From contig CALMFQ010000532.1 of assembly GCA_937863215.1 (NCBI GenBank), positions 1 to 7,427 of the forward strand: a DNA stretch of 7,427 nucleotides, in the 5' to 3' direction. The translations under genes and the position numbers were made by a program. The notes beneath the pieces are model-generated. The model had not been told where the DNA came from. It saw only the letters and a list, made by a program, of their open reading frames with translations, and made no database searches. The stretch is from an uncultured Pseudomonadota bacterium (GTDB lineage: Bacteria; Pseudomonadota; Gammaproteobacteria; Burkholderiales; SCOH01). Positions 6,648-7,427 of this stretch are shown piece by piece (position 1 is the stretch's first letter; every line of letters starts with the position of its first letter).

Positions 6648-7067
6648 ATGAACTTTCGCCGCGGCAGCGCCCACGAAGAACCGGAAATCAACTTCATTCC
6701 ACTGATCGACGTGATGATGGTGATCCTGATCTTCCTGATGGTCACCACCACTTACTCCCGCTACGCCGAACTGCAGATCAACCTGCCGCAGGCAGATGCC
6801 GACAAACCGGCCGACAAGCCGACCGAAATCAATGTCGGTGTCGATGCCAACGGCCGCTACATGATCAACAGCGCGCTGGTGGCATTCAGCACTCCGGAGG
6901 CGTTCAGCGTCGAGCTGAAAAAGGCATCCGGCGGACAGAAAGACCCGGTGGTCATCATCAACGCCGACGCCAAGGCCACGCACCAGTCGGTGGTCAACAT
7001 CATGGAAGCGTCGCGCTTTGCCGGCTATGCACGGATAACCTTCGCCACCCAGTCCTCCGGACAGTAA
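6648..7067 (+). CDS. exbD: ExbD/TolR family biopolymer transport protein
   Basis: A 139-residue partner of ExbB. It has a short cytoplasmic N-terminus (FRRGSAHEEPEINF), a single membrane segment at about 17-35 (PLIDVMMVILIFLMV), and a periplasmic domain of about 100 residues. Asp21 in this segment is the family's essential proton-carrying aspartate (Asp25 in E. coli ExbD). The periplasmic part contains INLPQADADKPADKPTEINVGVDANGRY and ends with VVNIMEASRFAGYARITFAT, typical of the ExbD fold that contacts TonB or peptidoglycan. Length matches the family. GGAG (6637-6640) lies 7 bases before the ATG, and the 18-base gap from exbB shows co-transcription. TolR is the alternative name; the two families cannot be fully separated by eye. 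Confidence 0.93.
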   Translation: MNFRRGSAHEEPEINFIPLIDVMMVILIFLMVTTTYSRYAELQINLPQADADKPADKPTEINVGVDANGRYMINSALVAFSTPEAFSVELKKASGGQKDPVVIINADAKATHQSVVNIMEASRFAGYARITFATQSSGQ

Positions 7068-7082
7068 CAGCGTTCACTACCA

Positions 7083-7112
7083 CGGCCCGCCTCGCGCGGG
7101 CCGCTTTGCTTT
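7083..7112 (+). terminator. Terminator-like GC hairpin between exbD and lpxK
   Basis: CGGCCCGC (7083-7090) and GCGGGCCG (7096-7103) pair perfectly with a 5-base loop and are followed by a broken T-rich run (CTTTGCTTT, 7104-7112). It starts 15 bases after the exbD stop, as a rho-independent terminator would, but it ends only 9 bases before the lpxK ATG and the T-run is interrupted. It may be an attenuator or a translation-blocking hairpin instead of a full terminator. Confidence 0.6.
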
Positions 7113-7427
7113 ATGAGCCACTGGATCGAACAACACTGGCAACGCCTGACTCCGGTCAGCGCCGCGCTGCTACCACTCGGCCTGCTGTTCGGCGGCATCG
7201 TCCGCCTGCGCCAGGGCGCCTACAGGCTGGGCCTGCTGCGCCAGCGCCGGCTGCCGGTGCCGGTGATCGTGATCGGCAACGTCAGCGTTGGCGGCACCGG
7301 CAAGACGCCGCTGACCATCTACCTGGCCAGCCGGCTGCGTCAGCTGGGCTTGCGTCCTGGCATCATCAGCCGTGGCTATGGCGGCAGCGCGCAACAGCCG
7401 ACCTGCGTAACCGGCGACAGCCCGGCG
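7113..7427 (+). CDS. lpxK: Tetraacyldisaccharide 4'-kinase, N-terminal part (cut by window edge)
   Basis: The first 105 codons of LpxK, the inner-membrane-associated kinase that phosphorylates the 4' position of the tetraacyldisaccharide 1-phosphate to make lipid IVA. The N-terminus has the family's hydrophobic membrane helix (about residues 14-32, PVSAALLPLGLLFGGIV), then RLPVPVIVIGNVSVGGTGKTP with the Walker A loop and catalytic-site Lys64, and IISRGYGG near residue 90, a strongly conserved LpxK motif. The ATG at 7113 places the N-terminal helix as in E. coli LpxK. There is no Shine-Dalgarno sequence in front of it; instead a strong hairpin ends 9 bases upstream. The placement after exbD matches the betaproteobacterial order I recall (exbB-exbD-lpxK-kdsB). 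The frame is open at the window end. Confidence 0.96.
   Translation, partial: MSHWIEQHWQRLTPVSAALLPLGLLFGGIVRLRQGAYRLGLLRQRRLPVPVIVIGNVSVGGTGKTPLTIYLASRLRQLGLRPGIISRGYGGSAQQPTCVTGDSPA

Overview
The window looks like an ordinary chromosomal segment of a GC-rich Gram-negative proteobacterium. LpxK (lipid A synthesis) implies an outer membrane. The order exbB-exbD-lpxK, with xseA divergent just upstream, is one I associate with Betaproteobacteria, so a Neisseriales- or Burkholderiales-like host is my best guess. That placement is inference from gene order and protein flavour and was not tested by a search.

Layout, left to right. Positions 1-1032 (minus) hold the first 344 codons of gltB, the large subunit of glutamate synthase, cut by the window edge. 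A 159-base intergenic region carries its likely promoter and a leader inverted repeat. Positions 1192-1890 (minus) encode a REP-associated (RAYT/IS200-like) transposase that keeps the HUH motif but has Leu where the nucleophilic Tyr belongs. Positions 1985-3196 (minus) encode a REC-EAL response regulator of the RocR/PvrR type, with the complete phosphodiesterase residue set. It is separated by a 195-base AT-richer region from a divergent alpha/beta hydrolase with a lipoprotein-like N-terminus (3392-4312, plus). The hydrolase ends exactly where convergent xseA (exonuclease VII large subunit, 4313-5674, minus) ends; their stop codons share one TGATCA. A 346-base intergenic region follows, full of palindromes and containing a perfect DnaA box. 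Then come exbB (6021-6629), exbD (6648-7067), a terminator-like hairpin, and the first 105 codons of lpxK (7113 to the edge), all on the plus strand.

Functionally these are several separate small units. gltB serves ammonia assimilation. The REC-EAL protein should lower cyclic-di-GMP in response to an unseen histidine kinase. ExbB and ExbD form a proton-driven motor that energises outer-membrane transport or envelope integrity. LpxK phosphorylates the lipid A precursor. XseA is the catalytic subunit of a single-strand nuclease whose small subunit is not in the window.

I do not see a convincing new multi-gene system. The points most worth a second look are the RAYT-like protein without its catalytic tyrosine, the DnaA-box and hairpin-rich region between xseA and exbB, and the GC-rich hairpin sitting immediately in front of the lpxK start codon, where no Shine-Dalgarno sequence is visible.
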